Source of the DNA: JALYQB01 sp035640155
GTDB lineage: Bacteria; Actinomycetota; Actinomycetes; Mycobacteriales; Pseudonocardiaceae
Length of the DNA stretch: 29,158 bases
Reading direction: 5' to 3'
Assembly: GCA_035640155.1 (NCBI GenBank)
Contig: DASQWR010000029.1
Span: 1 to 29,158 of the forward strand
Shown here: one piece after another, positions 7,172 through 17,253 of the stretch
Layout of the letters: every line of letters starts with the position of its first letter
Numbering within the stretch: position 1 is the stretch's first letter
Notes under the pieces: model-generated
What the model was told of the DNA's origin: nothing
Databases searched by the model: none
What the model saw: only the letters and a program-made list of their open reading frames with translations
Translations under genes and position numbers: made by a program

Positions 7172-7647
7172 CCCGCCGCGTCTCGCGCCCGCTGGCGGAC
7201 CGCTTCGGGGCCCTGATGAGCGGCTCGGTGCGCCTGATGCCGGCGTGGTTGCGGCGCGCGGTGCCCGCCGACATGGTCGGCTACCTGGTACTCGGCGTCG
7301 TCACCTTCGCCGTCGACGTGGTGCTGCTGGTGCTGCTGGACCGGCTCACCCCGCTGCCGCTGCCGGTCTGCGTCGTCACAGCCGACACCCTGGCGTGGGC
7401 GCTGCACTTCCAGCTCAACCGGACGCTGAACTTCCGCTCGCGCGCCCCGGCAGGCCCGCAGGCGCTGCGCTACGGCGTGGTGGTCTGCGGGTGCCTCGCG
7501 ATCAGTGCCGGTGTCACCAGCGGCGTTGCCGAGCTGGGCGCCCACCTCGCCGTCGCCCGGCTGGTGGCGGGCGGGTGCATCGCTGCATGCGGTTACGTCG
7601 CCTGCCGTTGGTGGGTGTTCCACCCGCCGGCGCGCACCTTCGTCTGA
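7168..7647 (+). CDS. GtrA family membrane protein
   Basis: The 159-aa protein has four hydrophobic helices: MVGYLVLGVVTFAVDVVLL, a short second near ADTLAWAL, a third in GVVVCGCLAISAGV, and a fourth ending ACGYVACRWWVF. The signature HFQLNRTLNFRS after helix 2 and the terminal RWWVF identify the GtrA/DPMS family, small proteins thought to move polyprenyl-linked sugars across the membrane or assist glycosyltransferases. GTG 7168 overlaps the qor stop as GTGA; GTG 7165 is an alternative. No glycosyltransferase lies nearby, so its partner is unknown. It ends 31 bp from the convergent ctaB. Confidence 0.85.
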   Translation: MTRRVSRPLADRFGALMSGSVRLMPAWLRRAVPADMVGYLVLGVVTFAVDVVLLVLLDRLTPLPLPVCVVTADTLAWALHFQLNRTLNFRSRAPAGPQALRYGVVVCGCLAISAGVTSGVAELGAHLAVARLVAGGCIAACGYVACRWWVFHPPARTFV

Positions 7648-7678
7648 CTGTGCTTGGGTTGAGTCACAGCCGTGCTAG

Positions 7679-8611
7679 CTACAAGGGCAGACCCAACGGA
7701 GGCCCGCCGAGGACTGAGTCGACGGCGATCGCAACGAACACCAGCGCCAGGTAGGTGTTCGACAGGTGGAAGAGCTTCATCGGGTTGCTGGGCTCGCCGC
7801 GTCGGGTCGCCCCGTGCAGTCGATGCGCCATCACCAGGAACCAACCGCCGGCGCCCACCGCGACACTCGCGTAGATCCAGCTCGTCGCAGGCACCAAGAG
7901 CAGGCTCCACGCCACCATCAGCCAGGTGAAGACGACGATCTGCCGGGAGACGTACGCCGGAGCGGCCACCGCTGGCAGCATCGGCACGCTGACCCGCCGG
8001 TAGTCGTCCCGGAACCTCATCGCCAGCGCCCAGGTGTGCGGTGGCGTCCAGAAGAACACCACCCCGAACATCACCCAGGCCGGCCAGCCGACGGTACCGG
8101 TGACGGCCGACCAGCCGATGACCACCGGCATGCAGCCAGCCGCGCCGCCCCAGATGATGTTCTGCGCGGTCCGCCGCTTGAGCAGCAGGGTGTAGACGAA
8201 GACGTAGAACAGGATCGTCGCCACCGCGAGCAGTGCGGAGAGGAGGTTCGTGGTGGCCCACAGCCACCCGAACGCGAGCACCCCGAGCGCGACGGCGAAC
8301 ACCAAAGCGTGACGCACCGGGACTTGGTGGGTCACCAGCGGACGGGCGCTGGTCCGCTTCATCTGCGCATCGATGTCCGCGTCCGCGACGCAGTTCAACG
8401 CGTTGGCGCTGCCCGCGGCCATGGTGCCGCCGACCAGCGTGGCGAGGATCAGCCACACCGACGGCACCCCGCGTTCCGCCAGCAGCATCGCCGGGATGGT
8501 GGTGACCAGCAGCAGCTCGATGACCCGCGGCTTGGTGAGCGCGACGTAGCCGCGCAGTACATCCTGCGGCCGGAGGCGGGATGTGGCCGGGTTGCGCGTG
8601 AGGTGGCTCAC
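7679..8611 (-). CDS. ctaB: Protoheme IX farnesyltransferase (heme O synthase)
   Basis: UbiA-superfamily membrane prenyltransferase that attaches farnesyl to heme B, giving heme O, the substrate of CtaA. The 310-aa length is normal. It has YVALTKPRVIELLLVTTIPA at the N-terminus and the first Asp-rich site in NALNCVADADIDAQMKRT (about 70-87, NxxxDxxxD pattern). The second conserved loop is MRFRDDYRRVSVPML near residue 205, and about eight to nine hydrophobic helices are present. The start is GTG 8611, preceded at about 10 nt by AGGAA. It is transcribed away from tkt across a 328-bp shared upstream region. Confidence 0.95.
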   Translation of the reverse strand: MSHLTRNPATSRLRPQDVLRGYVALTKPRVIELLLVTTIPAMLLAERGVPSVWLILATLVGGTMAAGSANALNCVADADIDAQMKRTSARPLVTHQVPVRHALVFAVALGVLAFGWLWATTNLLSALLAVATILFYVFVYTLLLKRRTAQNIIWGGAAGCMPVVIGWSAVTGTVGWPAWVMFGVVFFWTPPHTWALAMRFRDDYRRVSVPMLPAVAAPAYVSRQIVVFTWLMVAWSLLLVPATSWIYASVAVGAGGWFLVMAHRLHGATRRGEPSNPMKLFHLSNTYLALVFVAIAVDSVLGGPPLGLPL

Positions 8612-8939
8612 CGCACGTCATTCCTGCAGGCGCCCCAGGGGCGGCGTGCTGCAGTCACCTGGGCTCCTCATTCGTCTCGCGGGCGTCCACGCCCGGCTCA
8701 CCGGGGGATCCCCCCGCGAGAGGGTTCCGGGCAACGGCCAGGCATGGCACCGTTGTCACCCGGGTACTGCTGTCCTCATGGTAGTCGCGACATGCCCGTA
8801 GTCCCGTTGTGGGGGCGACCTGGCGGCCGAGATCACACCCGTCGGCGCACCGCACTAGGTTGGACGTGGAGTAAAGGACGAGGCGCCAGGAGGGATCCGC
8901 CGCGACCACCGCACCGAGCAGAGTCAGGAGCACGAGTCC
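8612..8939. other. Divergent ctaB/tkt intergenic region with three short palindromes
   Basis: No gene is supported in this 328-bp stretch. It must hold the promoters of ctaB (leftward) and tkt (rightward). The ctaB-proximal half has three GC-rich palindromes: CGCCCCAGGGGCG at 8631-8643, CGGGCGTCCACGCCCG at 8680-8695, and GGGGGATCCCCC at 8703-8714. They would all lie in or near the ctaB 5' leader. The tkt-proximal half carries a -10-like box at 8856 and a clear ribosome-binding site just before 8940. Confidence 0.6.
8853..8865 (+). promoter_or_regulatory. Candidate tkt operon -10 region
   Basis: CACTAGGTTGGAC contains TAGGTT (8856-8861) and is identical to the 13-mer before the DUF885 gene. 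It would give a 5' leader of about 70 nt with CAGGAG about 10 nt before GTG 8940. No good -35 was seen. Confidence 0.4.
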
Positions 8940-11033
<2,094 letters not shown>

Positions 11034-11048
11034 TCGGAGGAATCCGGC

Positions 11049-12170
11049 GTGAGCACTGCACTGCGGGCCCTGTCCGAGGCGGGCGTGTCGATCTGGCTGG
11101 ACGACCTGTCCCGGCAGCGCCTGACCTCCGGCAACCTGCGCGAGCTGATCGCCGACAAGCACGTCGTCGGGGTCACCAGCAACCCGACGATCTTCGCGGC
11201 CGCGGTGGCCGATTCGGCGGTCTACGCCGAGCAGGTGCGCCACCTCGCCGAGCGTGGCGCCCCGGTGGACGAGGCGGTCCGCGAGATCACCATCGCCGAC
11301 GTGCAGCAGGCGTGCGACATCTTCAGCGGCACCTGGGAACGGACCGGCGGGGTGGATGGTCGCGTCTCACTCGAGGTCGACCCCCGGCTGGCGCACGACA
11401 GCGAGGGCACTGCCACGTCGGCAGCCGAACTGTGGAAGACGGTGGACCGGCCCAACCTCATGATCAAGATTCCGGCGACGCCGGAGGGGCTGCCCGCGAT
11501 CACCCGCAGCCTGGCCGACGGGATCAGCGTCAACGTCACGCTGATCTTCTCGGTCGAGCGCTACCGGCAGGTGATGGACGCCTTTCTCGACGGGATGGAG
11601 CAGGCCCGGGCGAACGGGTTCGACCTGGCGACCGTCACCTCGGTGGCCTCGTTCTTCGTCTCGCGCGTCGACACCGAGGTGGACTGCCGGCTTGAGCAGG
11701 TCGGGACCGACGACGCCCGCGCGCTGCGCGGGCAGGCGGCGATCGCCAACGCACGGCTCGCCTACGCCGCGCACCAGGAGGCCTGCGCCACCGTGCGGTG
11801 GGCCTCCCTGGAGGAGTCGGGGGCGCGGCCACAGCGGCCGCTGTGGGCCTCCACCGGAGTCAAGAACCCCGACTACCCCGACACGCTCTACGTCCGGGAG
11901 CTCATCGCCCCGAACGTGGTCAACACCATGCCCGAGAAGACCCTGGCGGCGTTCGACGACCACGGAGACGTCCCGGGGGACCGGATCTCCGGCACCGGCG
12001 AGCAGGCCCGCGAGACGTTTGACAACCTAGCGGCGGCCGGGATCGACATGACCGACGTGTTCGCGGTGCTCGAGCGCGAGGGCGTGGAGAAGTTCGTGGC
12101 GTCCTGGACCGAGCTCGGCGAGACAGTGGACGGGCAGCTCTCCAAGGCCGCGAAGGGCGCAGGTGTGTGA
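11049..12170 (+). CDS. tal: Transaldolase
   Basis: Transfers a dihydroxyacetone unit between sugar phosphates through a Schiff base. The 373-aa protein is the long actinobacterial type found in tkt-tal-zwf operons. It has VTSNPTIFAAAV near the N-terminus, the active-site lysine in LMIKIPATPEG (about residue 140), INVTLIFSVERYRQV-like strand INVTLIFS in the form SVNVTLIFSV, ASFFVSRVDTEVD, and the late WASTGVKNPDYPDTLYV block. GTG 11049 has GGAGG 8 nt upstream. The stop overlaps the start of pgi as GTGTGA, so the two are translationally coupled. Confidence 0.96.
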   Translation: MSTALRALSEAGVSIWLDDLSRQRLTSGNLRELIADKHVVGVTSNPTIFAAAVADSAVYAEQVRHLAERGAPVDEAVREITIADVQQACDIFSGTWERTGGVDGRVSLEVDPRLAHDSEGTATSAAELWKTVDRPNLMIKIPATPEGLPAITRSLADGISVNVTLIFSVERYRQVMDAFLDGMEQARANGFDLATVTSVASFFVSRVDTEVDCRLEQVGTDDARALRGQAAIANARLAYAAHQEACATVRWASLEESGARPQRPLWASTGVKNPDYPDTLYVRELIAPNVVNTMPEKTLAAFDDHGDVPGDRISGTGEQARETFDNLAAAGIDMTDVFAVLEREGVEKFVASWTELGETVDGQLSKAAKGAGV

Positions 12171-13792
12171 CCGAGCTCGCGGTGCAGGTGTGTGCCCCCG
12201 AACTGGCGGCGGACACCGACCATCTGGTGGCCACGCTGGTTGCAGATCGCGTCGCCTCGGCGCTCGCCGATCGGGACCCGAGGCTGTGGGGGCCGGACGC
12301 CGAGCCGGAGGCCACTCGGCGGCTGGCGTGGGTGGGACTGCCGGAGAGCTCGCGCCCCCTGGTGGACACCGTCGCCGCGCTGCGGACCGAGCTGCACGCC
12401 GACGGGATCGATCGGGTGGTGCTGGCCGGGATGGGCGGCTCCTCGCTGGCACCCGAGGTGATCTGCGCGACCGCACGAGTACCCCTGACGGTGCTGGACA
12501 CCACTGACCCCGCCCAGGTGGCCGACGCCCTGGCCGGTGACCTGGAGCGCACCGTGCTGGTGGTGTCGTCGAAGTCCGGCTCCACCATGGAGACCGACAG
12601 CCACCTGCGGCTGTTCGCCGCGGCGTTCACCGAGGCCGGGCTCGATCCGGCGGCGCACCTGGTCGTGGTGACCGATTCCGGCTCCCCGTTGCAGCTCTCT
12701 GCGCAGGACAAGGGCTGCCGCGCCGTCGTCAGTGCCGACCCGGACGTCGGCGGGCGCTACTCGGCGCTGACCGCGTTCGGGCTGGTTCCGGCAGGTCTCG
12801 CCGGGGCGGACATCGCGGGGCTGTTGGATGACGCGTCCGCGGTCACCGCTGCGCTAGCCGCAGACGAGGCCGCCAACCCCGCCTTGCGGCTCGCCGCGGC
12901 ACTGGGGGCGGCGCACTCCCGCGGCGCGGAGAAGGTCGCACTGGCCGACACCGGCTCGGGGATCGTGGGCTTCGCCGACTGGGTGGAGCAGCTCGTCGCG
13001 GAGTCCACCGGAAAGCAGGGCACCGGGCTCCTGCCGGTCGCGCTGGAGGGACCTGGCGCGCCCGGTTTCACCGACGCGGGGGACGACGCGACCGCGGTGG
13101 CGATCGGTCCGGCGGTGCCCGGGACGGCGGTGGGGGTCACCGGCCCCCTGGGCGGGCAGATCCTGCTGTGGGAGCACGCCACCGCGATCGTCGGCCGCCT
13201 GCTCGGGATCAACCCGTTCGACCAGCCGGACGTGGAGGCCGCCAAGGTCGCCGCGCGGGAGCTGCTCGACGCCGGCATCAGGGGCGCCGACCAGCCGGCC
13301 TTCGCCGACGGCGCGATCGCGGTGCACCCCGGCGGCGTTTGGCTCCCCGACGGGACCGCCACGGTGCCCGCGGCGCTGCGGGCGCTCGTCGAGGCGGTCC
13401 CCGAGCATGGCTATCTCGCGGTGCAGGCCTACCTGGACCGGCTCACGGACGCCTCGGCCGCGGTGTTGCGAGCCGAGCTGGCCCGCCGGACCGCACTGCA
13501 GACCACCTTCGGGTGGGGCCCACGGTTCCTGCACTCCACGGGCCAGTATCACAAGGGCGGGCACCAGAACGGGGCGTTCCTGCAACTGACCGGCGCGGTG
13601 GAGAAGGACCTCGCGGTGCCGGGCACCTGCTACACGCTGGGCGAGCTGCAGCTCGCCCAGGCGCTCGGCGACGGGCGGGTGCTCACCGGGCGAGGGCGGC
13701 CGGTGCTGCGACTGCACTTCACCGACCGGGCCGCCGGGCTGGTGCAGCTGGTCCATGCGGTGCAGGAGCTGGGCTCGGGAGCCGGGCCGTGA
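12167..13792 (+). CDS. pgi: Glucose-6-phosphate isomerase
   Basis: Interconverts glucose 6-phosphate and fructose 6-phosphate, linking glycolysis with the G6PDH encoded next door. The 541-aa protein has the SIS-type sugar-phosphate motifs GMGGSSLAPEV (about 87-97) and VVSSKSGSTMETDSH (about 128-142), and ESTGKQGTGLLP about 285. The C-terminal half has FGWGPRFLHSTGQYHKGGHQNG, here written in two parts (FGWGPRFLHS, TGQYHKGGHQNG). It belongs to the divergent class seen in actinobacterial pentose-phosphate operons rather than the E. coli type. Some genomes keep pgi elsewhere, so its position is a lineage marker. Both ends overlap neighbours by 4 bases. Confidence 0.93.
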   Translation: MTELAVQVCAPELAADTDHLVATLVADRVASALADRDPRLWGPDAEPEATRRLAWVGLPESSRPLVDTVAALRTELHADGIDRVVLAGMGGSSLAPEVICATARVPLTVLDTTDPAQVADALAGDLERTVLVVSSKSGSTMETDSHLRLFAAAFTEAGLDPAAHLVVVTDSGSPLQLSAQDKGCRAVVSADPDVGGRYSALTAFGLVPAGLAGADIAGLLDDASAVTAALAADEAANPALRLAAALGAAHSRGAEKVALADTGSGIVGFADWVEQLVAESTGKQGTGLLPVALEGPGAPGFTDAGDDATAVAIGPAVPGTAVGVTGPLGGQILLWEHATAIVGRLLGINPFDQPDVEAAKVAARELLDAGIRGADQPAFADGAIAVHPGGVWLPDGTATVPAALRALVEAVPEHGYLAVQAYLDRLTDASAAVLRAELARRTALQTTFGWGPRFLHSTGQYHKGGHQNGAFLQLTGAVEKDLAVPGTCYTLGELQLAQALGDGRVLTGRGRPVLRLHFTDRAAGLVQLVHAVQELGSGAGP

Positions 13793-15378
13793 CGGTGGGC
13801 TGGCCCAACCCGCTGCCCGATTCCCGGGACAAGCGGCTGCGCGGCTCCTGGGTCAACCCGCTGCGCGATTCCCGGGACAAGCGGTTGCCGCGGATCGCCG
13901 GGCCGTGCGGCCTGGTCATCTTCGGGGTGACCGGGGACCTGTCCCGCAAGAAGCTGATGCCCGCGGTCTACGACCTGGCGAACCGGGGCCTGCTGCCGCC
14001 CGGCTTCGCGCTGACCGGCTTCGCCCGGCGGGACTGGGCCGACCAGGACTTCGGCGAGGTGGTGCACGAGGCGGTCCGCGAGCATGCCCGCACCCCGTTC
14101 CGGCAGGAGGTGTGGGACCAGCTCGCCGAGGGGTTCCGCTTCGTGCCGGGCAGCTTCGACGACGACGCCGCCTTCGACGAGCTCGCGGACACCGTGGCCG
14201 ACCTGGACCGCATCCGCGGCACCGGCGGAAACCACGCCTTCTACCTCTCCATCCCGCCGGCGTCCTTCCCGGTGGTGGCCAAGCAGCTGGCCCGCTCGGG
14301 GCTCGCCACCCAGGAACCAGGCCAGGAACCAGGACGGTGGCGACGGGTGGTGATCGAGAAGCCGTTCGGGCACGACCTGCGCAGCGCTCGCGAGCTCAAC
14401 GACGTGCTGAACGACGTGTTCCCCGAGGAGTCGGTGTTCCGCATCGACCACTACCTCGGCAAGGAGACCGTGCAGAACATTCTCGCGCTGCGCTTCGCCA
14501 ACCAGCTGTTCGACCCGATCTGGAACAGCCACTACGTGGACCACGTGCAGATCACCATGGCCGAGGACATCGGCCTGGGAGGGCGGGCCGGCTACTACGA
14601 GGACATCGGCGCCGCCCGCGACGTGATCCAGAACCACCTGCTGCAGCTCCTCGCGCTCACCGCGATGGAGGAGCCGGTCTCCTTCTCCCCCGGCGCGCTG
14701 CGGGCCGAGAAGGTCAAGGTGCTCTCGGCGACGAAGCTGGTGGACCCGCTCGACGAGTCCACCGCGCGCGGCCAGTACATCGGCGGCTGGCAGGGCGGGC
14801 AGCAGGTCGTCGGGCTGCACGAGGAGGAGGGCTTCGACCCGGAGTCGCGCACCGAGACCTTCGCCGCGATCACTCTCGCCGTGGACACCCGCCGCTGGGC
14901 CGGCGTGCCGTTCTACCTGCGCACCGGCAAGCGGCTGGGGCGGCGGGTCACCGAGATCGCGGTGGTGTTCACCCGGGCCCCGCACCTGCCGTTCGAAACC
15001 ACCATGACCGAGGAGCTGGGTCAGAACGCGCTGGTGATCCGGGTGCAGCCGGACGAGGGTGTCACCATGCGCTTCGGCGCGAAGGTGCCGGGCACCGCGA
15101 TGGAGGTCCGCGACGTCACGATGGACTTCGGCTACGGCACCTCGTTCACCGAGGCTTCGCCCGAGGCCTACGAGCGGCTGCTACTCGACGTGCTGCTCGG
15201 CGAGCCTTCGCTGTTCCCGGGGAACGAGGAGGTCGAGCTGGCCTGGCAGATCCTGGATCCGGTGATCGAGCACTGGACAGCGGACGGGAAGCCGGAGCCC
15301 TACCGCGCGGGCACCTGGGGGCCGGAGTCGGCGGACGCGATGATGGCCCGCTCCGGGCGGGTCTGGAGGCGGCCGTGA
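13789..15378 (+). CDS. zwf: Glucose-6-phosphate dehydrogenase
   Basis: Oxidises glucose 6-phosphate to 6-phosphogluconolactone with NADP+, the main NADPH source of the oxidative branch. The 529-aa protein shows the coenzyme motif IFGVTGDLSRKKLMPAVYD near residue 45, EKPFGHDL, and the substrate-binding RIDHYLGKETVQN with the catalytic His near residue 222. GTG 13789 overlaps the pgi stop. The N-terminus is unusual: NPLPDSRDKRL and NPLRDSRDKRL occur 16 residues apart before the Rossmann fold, where homologues normally have one copy. A second small in-frame duplication gives QEPGQEPG near residue 177. Neither touches the catalytic core, so activity is expected. OpcA, its partner, is encoded next. 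Confidence 0.97.
   Translation: MTVGWPNPLPDSRDKRLRGSWVNPLRDSRDKRLPRIAGPCGLVIFGVTGDLSRKKLMPAVYDLANRGLLPPGFALTGFARRDWADQDFGEVVHEAVREHARTPFRQEVWDQLAEGFRFVPGSFDDDAAFDELADTVADLDRIRGTGGNHAFYLSIPPASFPVVAKQLARSGLATQEPGQEPGRWRRVVIEKPFGHDLRSARELNDVLNDVFPEESVFRIDHYLGKETVQNILALRFANQLFDPIWNSHYVDHVQITMAEDIGLGGRAGYYEDIGAARDVIQNHLLQLLALTAMEEPVSFSPGALRAEKVKVLSATKLVDPLDESTARGQYIGGWQGGQQVVGLHEEEGFDPESRTETFAAITLAVDTRRWAGVPFYLRTGKRLGRRVTEIAVVFTRAPHLPFETTMTEELGQNALVIRVQPDEGVTMRFGAKVPGTAMEVRDVTMDFGYGTSFTEASPEAYERLLLDVLLGEPSLFPGNEEVELAWQILDPVIEHWTADGKPEPYRAGTWGPESADAMMARSGRVWRRP
13806..13887 (+). repeat. 48-bp-spaced direct repeat in the zwf 5' end
   Basis: The 34 bases from 13806 recur from 13854 with two mismatches, encoding NPLPDSRDKRL and NPLRDSRDKRL. 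The 48-bp spacing keeps the frame. It looks like a fairly recent tandem duplication within the coding sequence. Confidence 0.85.
14311..14334 (+). repeat. 12-bp tandem duplication in zwf
   Basis: CAGGAACCAGGC is followed directly by CAGGAACCAGGA, giving QEPGQEPG in a surface loop before the RRVVIEKPFGHD strand. It keeps the reading frame. Confidence 0.8.
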
Positions 15379-16334
15379 TCGTCGATCTGCCGTCCACGAC
15401 GACCGCGGCGGTGAACCGGAAGCTCGTCGACCTGCGCGAGAAGGGTGGTGCCGTCGCGCTGGGCCGGGTGCTGACGCTCGTGATCGTCACCGATGACGGT
15501 GCGCAGGCCGAGGAGGCGATCGAGGCAGCCAACGCGGCAAGCCGGGAGCACCCGTGCCGGGTACTGGTGCTCGCCAGGGGAGCCAAGCGGGCGGCGGCCC
15601 GGTTGGATGCCCAGATCCGGGTCGGCGGGGATGCCGGGGCTTCGGAGGTCCTGGTGCTGCGGATCTACGGACCGCTCGCCGGCGAGGGCGCGAGCGTCGT
15701 GGTGCCGCTGTTGCTGCCCGACGCGCCCGTGGTGGTGTGGTGGCCGGGGGACGCACCGAAGGTGCCGGCGGCGGACCCGATCGGGCGCCTTGCGCAGCGG
15801 CGGATCACCGACGCTGGGACGCGGGGCGCTCCGGCGCGGGTGCTCGACGTCCGGCGGAGCTCCTACGTCGCCGGCGACACCGACCTGGCCTGGACCCGGT
15901 TGACCATCTGGCGGGGGTTGCTCGCCGCAGCCCTGGACCAGCCGCCGCACGAGGACGTCGAGGCGGCCACCGTGACCGGCGCCGCGGACTCGCCGTCGAC
16001 CGACCTGCTGGCCGGGTGGCTCCGATCCCGCCTGGGAGTCCCGGTCCGCCGGGACCGGTCGGGATCCGGCGGGGGCCTCTCAGCGGTCGTGCTGTCCCGG
16101 CCGTCGGGGCCGATCGAGCTCTCCCGGCCGGACGGCAAGATCGGCATTCTGAGCCAGCCCGGGCAACCGGACCGGCGGATCGCGCTGCAGCGGCGGAAGG
16201 TCCGCGACTGCTTGGCGGAGGAGCTGCGCCGGCTGGATGCCGACGAGATCTACGAGGCCGCGCTCGCCAGCCTGGCTGGGGGCGGGGGCCGCGGGGGAAG
16301 GAGTGGCGCCCGGCGGAGCGGAGCGCACCGGTGA
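15375..16334 (+). CDS. opcA: OpcA, glucose-6-phosphate dehydrogenase assembly protein
   Basis: OpcA is a non-catalytic partner required for full G6PDH activity in actinobacteria and cyanobacteria, and a redox-linked activator in the latter. The 319-aa protein starts at GTG 15375, overlapping the zwf stop by 4 bases. Family features are the early LVIVTDDGAQAEEAIEAA strand-helix, HPCRVLVL, VVPLLLPDAPVVVWWPGD, DLAWTRLTIWRGLLAAALD, and the late RRKVRDCLAEELRRLDADEIY. The last 20 residues are Gly/Arg/Ser-rich and probably disordered. The fixed order zwf-opcA-pgl supports the call. Its stop overlaps the pgl start as GTGA. Confidence 0.94.
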   Translation: MIVDLPSTTTAAVNRKLVDLREKGGAVALGRVLTLVIVTDDGAQAEEAIEAANAASREHPCRVLVLARGAKRAAARLDAQIRVGGDAGASEVLVLRIYGPLAGEGASVVVPLLLPDAPVVVWWPGDAPKVPAADPIGRLAQRRITDAGTRGAPARVLDVRRSSYVAGDTDLAWTRLTIWRGLLAAALDQPPHEDVEAATVTGAADSPSTDLLAGWLRSRLGVPVRRDRSGSGGGLSAVVLSRPSGPIELSRPDGKIGILSQPGQPDRRIALQRRKVRDCLAEELRRLDADEIYEAALASLAGGGGRGGRSGARRSGAHR

Positions 16335-17110
16335 CCTCCCCGCACGTGGTGGCGCACGGCACCCCGGAGTCGCTGGCTGCTGCGGTCGCCGCGCGGCTGG
16401 TGACCCGCTTGGTGGACGTCCAGGCCGCCCGGGGCTCCGCATCGGTGGTGCTCACCGGCGGCGGTATCGGCATCGCCGTCCTGCGCGATCTCGACGCCAC
16501 CCCGGCCGCGGGCGCGGTCGACTGGAGCCGAGTGGACCTGTACTGGGGCGACGAGCGGTTCCTGCCCGCGGGGCATCCGGACCGGAACGAGACCCAGGCC
16601 CGGGAGGCGCTGCTGGACCGGGTCGCGGTGGACCCGACGCGGGTGCACCCGATGGCCGCCTCCGACGGTCCACTCGGGGACGACCCGGACGCCGCGGCCC
16701 GGGACTACGCCGCGCTGCTGGCCCGGCACGCCCGCCCCGAGGACCATTGCCCGGTACCCACGTTCGACGTGTGCCTGCTGGGTATGGGCGAGGAGGGGCA
16801 CACCGCCTCGGTGTTCCCCGGTTCCCCCGCGGTGTACGAGACCGAGCGCACGGTGGTGGGCGTCCGGGGCTGCCCGAAGCCGCCGCCCACCCGGATCAGC
16901 CTGACGCTACCCGCGATCCGCTGCGCCGCCGAGGTGTGGATGGTCGCTGCCGGCGAGGAGAAGGCCCCGGCGGTGGCTATGGCGCTGGGCGGCGCCGGTG
17001 AGGTGCTGCTGCCCGCAGCCGGCGCCACCGGTCGGCGCCGGACGCTGTGGCTGCTGGACCGCGCGGCCGCGGCCAAGCTCCCCCGGGAGTTCACCCCGCC
17101 GCCCGCCTGA
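16331..17110 (+). CDS. pgl: 6-phosphogluconolactonase
   Basis: Hydrolyses 6-phosphogluconolactone, the G6PDH product, to 6-phosphogluconate. The 259-aa protein of the NagB/DevB family has VVLTGGGIGIAVLRDL (phosphate loop), VDLYWGDERFLPAGHPDRN, and the active-site block LLGMGEEGHTASVFPGS with the conserved His. ISLTLPAIRCAAEVWMVAAGEEK follows, here in two parts (ISLTLPAIR, VWMVAAGEEK). GTG 16331 overlaps the opcA stop. It is the last gene of the operon; a stem-loop begins two bases after its stop codon. Confidence 0.95.
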   Translation: MTSPHVVAHGTPESLAAAVAARLVTRLVDVQAARGSASVVLTGGGIGIAVLRDLDATPAAGAVDWSRVDLYWGDERFLPAGHPDRNETQAREALLDRVAVDPTRVHPMAASDGPLGDDPDAAARDYAALLARHARPEDHCPVPTFDVCLLGMGEEGHTASVFPGSPAVYETERTVVGVRGCPKPPPTRISLTLPAIRCAAEVWMVAAGEEKAPAVAMALGGAGEVLLPAAGATGRRRTLWLLDRAAAAKLPREFTPPPA

Positions 17111-17112
17111 CC

Positions 17113-17148
17113 GGTGGTCACCAGTTCGGAACCGGTGCTGCGACCACC
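17113..17148 (+). terminator. Stem-loop after the pentose-phosphate operon (candidate terminator)
   Basis: GGTGGTC (17113-17119) pairs perfectly with GACCACC (17142-17148). The loop is itself nearly palindromic (ACCAGTTCGGAACCGGT), so a long folded structure is possible. There is no T-run after it, as is common in high-GC actinobacteria. Confidence 0.45.
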
Positions 17149-17174
17149 TCCGTGGGACGAACCGCTCGGATAGC

Positions 17175-17200
17175 GGTTGCGCCCGGGGGAAACCGGGTAC
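17175..17200 (+). promoter_or_regulatory. Sigma-B/F-type stress promoter before the Mn catalase gene
   Basis: GGTTG (17175-17179), a 15-nt spacer and GGGTAC (17195-17200) match the GGTT-N14/16-GGGTA pattern of SigB/SigF-family promoters in streptomycetes and mycobacteria. The predicted start is about 45 nt before ATG 17254, which has TGAGGAG as ribosome-binding site. This suggests general-stress control of the catalase, independent of the upstream operon. Confidence 0.6.
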
Positions 17201-17253
17201 ACCGGTGTAGGAAGCGCCACCTCGGCTGCCTCACAGACTTTGAGGAGAATTGC

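Noticed and set aside
7648..7678. Bidirectional terminator between gtrA-like gene and ctaB
   Set aside because: Only a 5-bp CTGTG/CACAG match with a 12-nt loop is visible, too weak to call.
13168..13788. Extending zwf upstream into pgi
   Set aside because: The frame is open but lies inside pgi in another frame and is Arg-rich junk; GTG 13789 gives the normal overlap and start.
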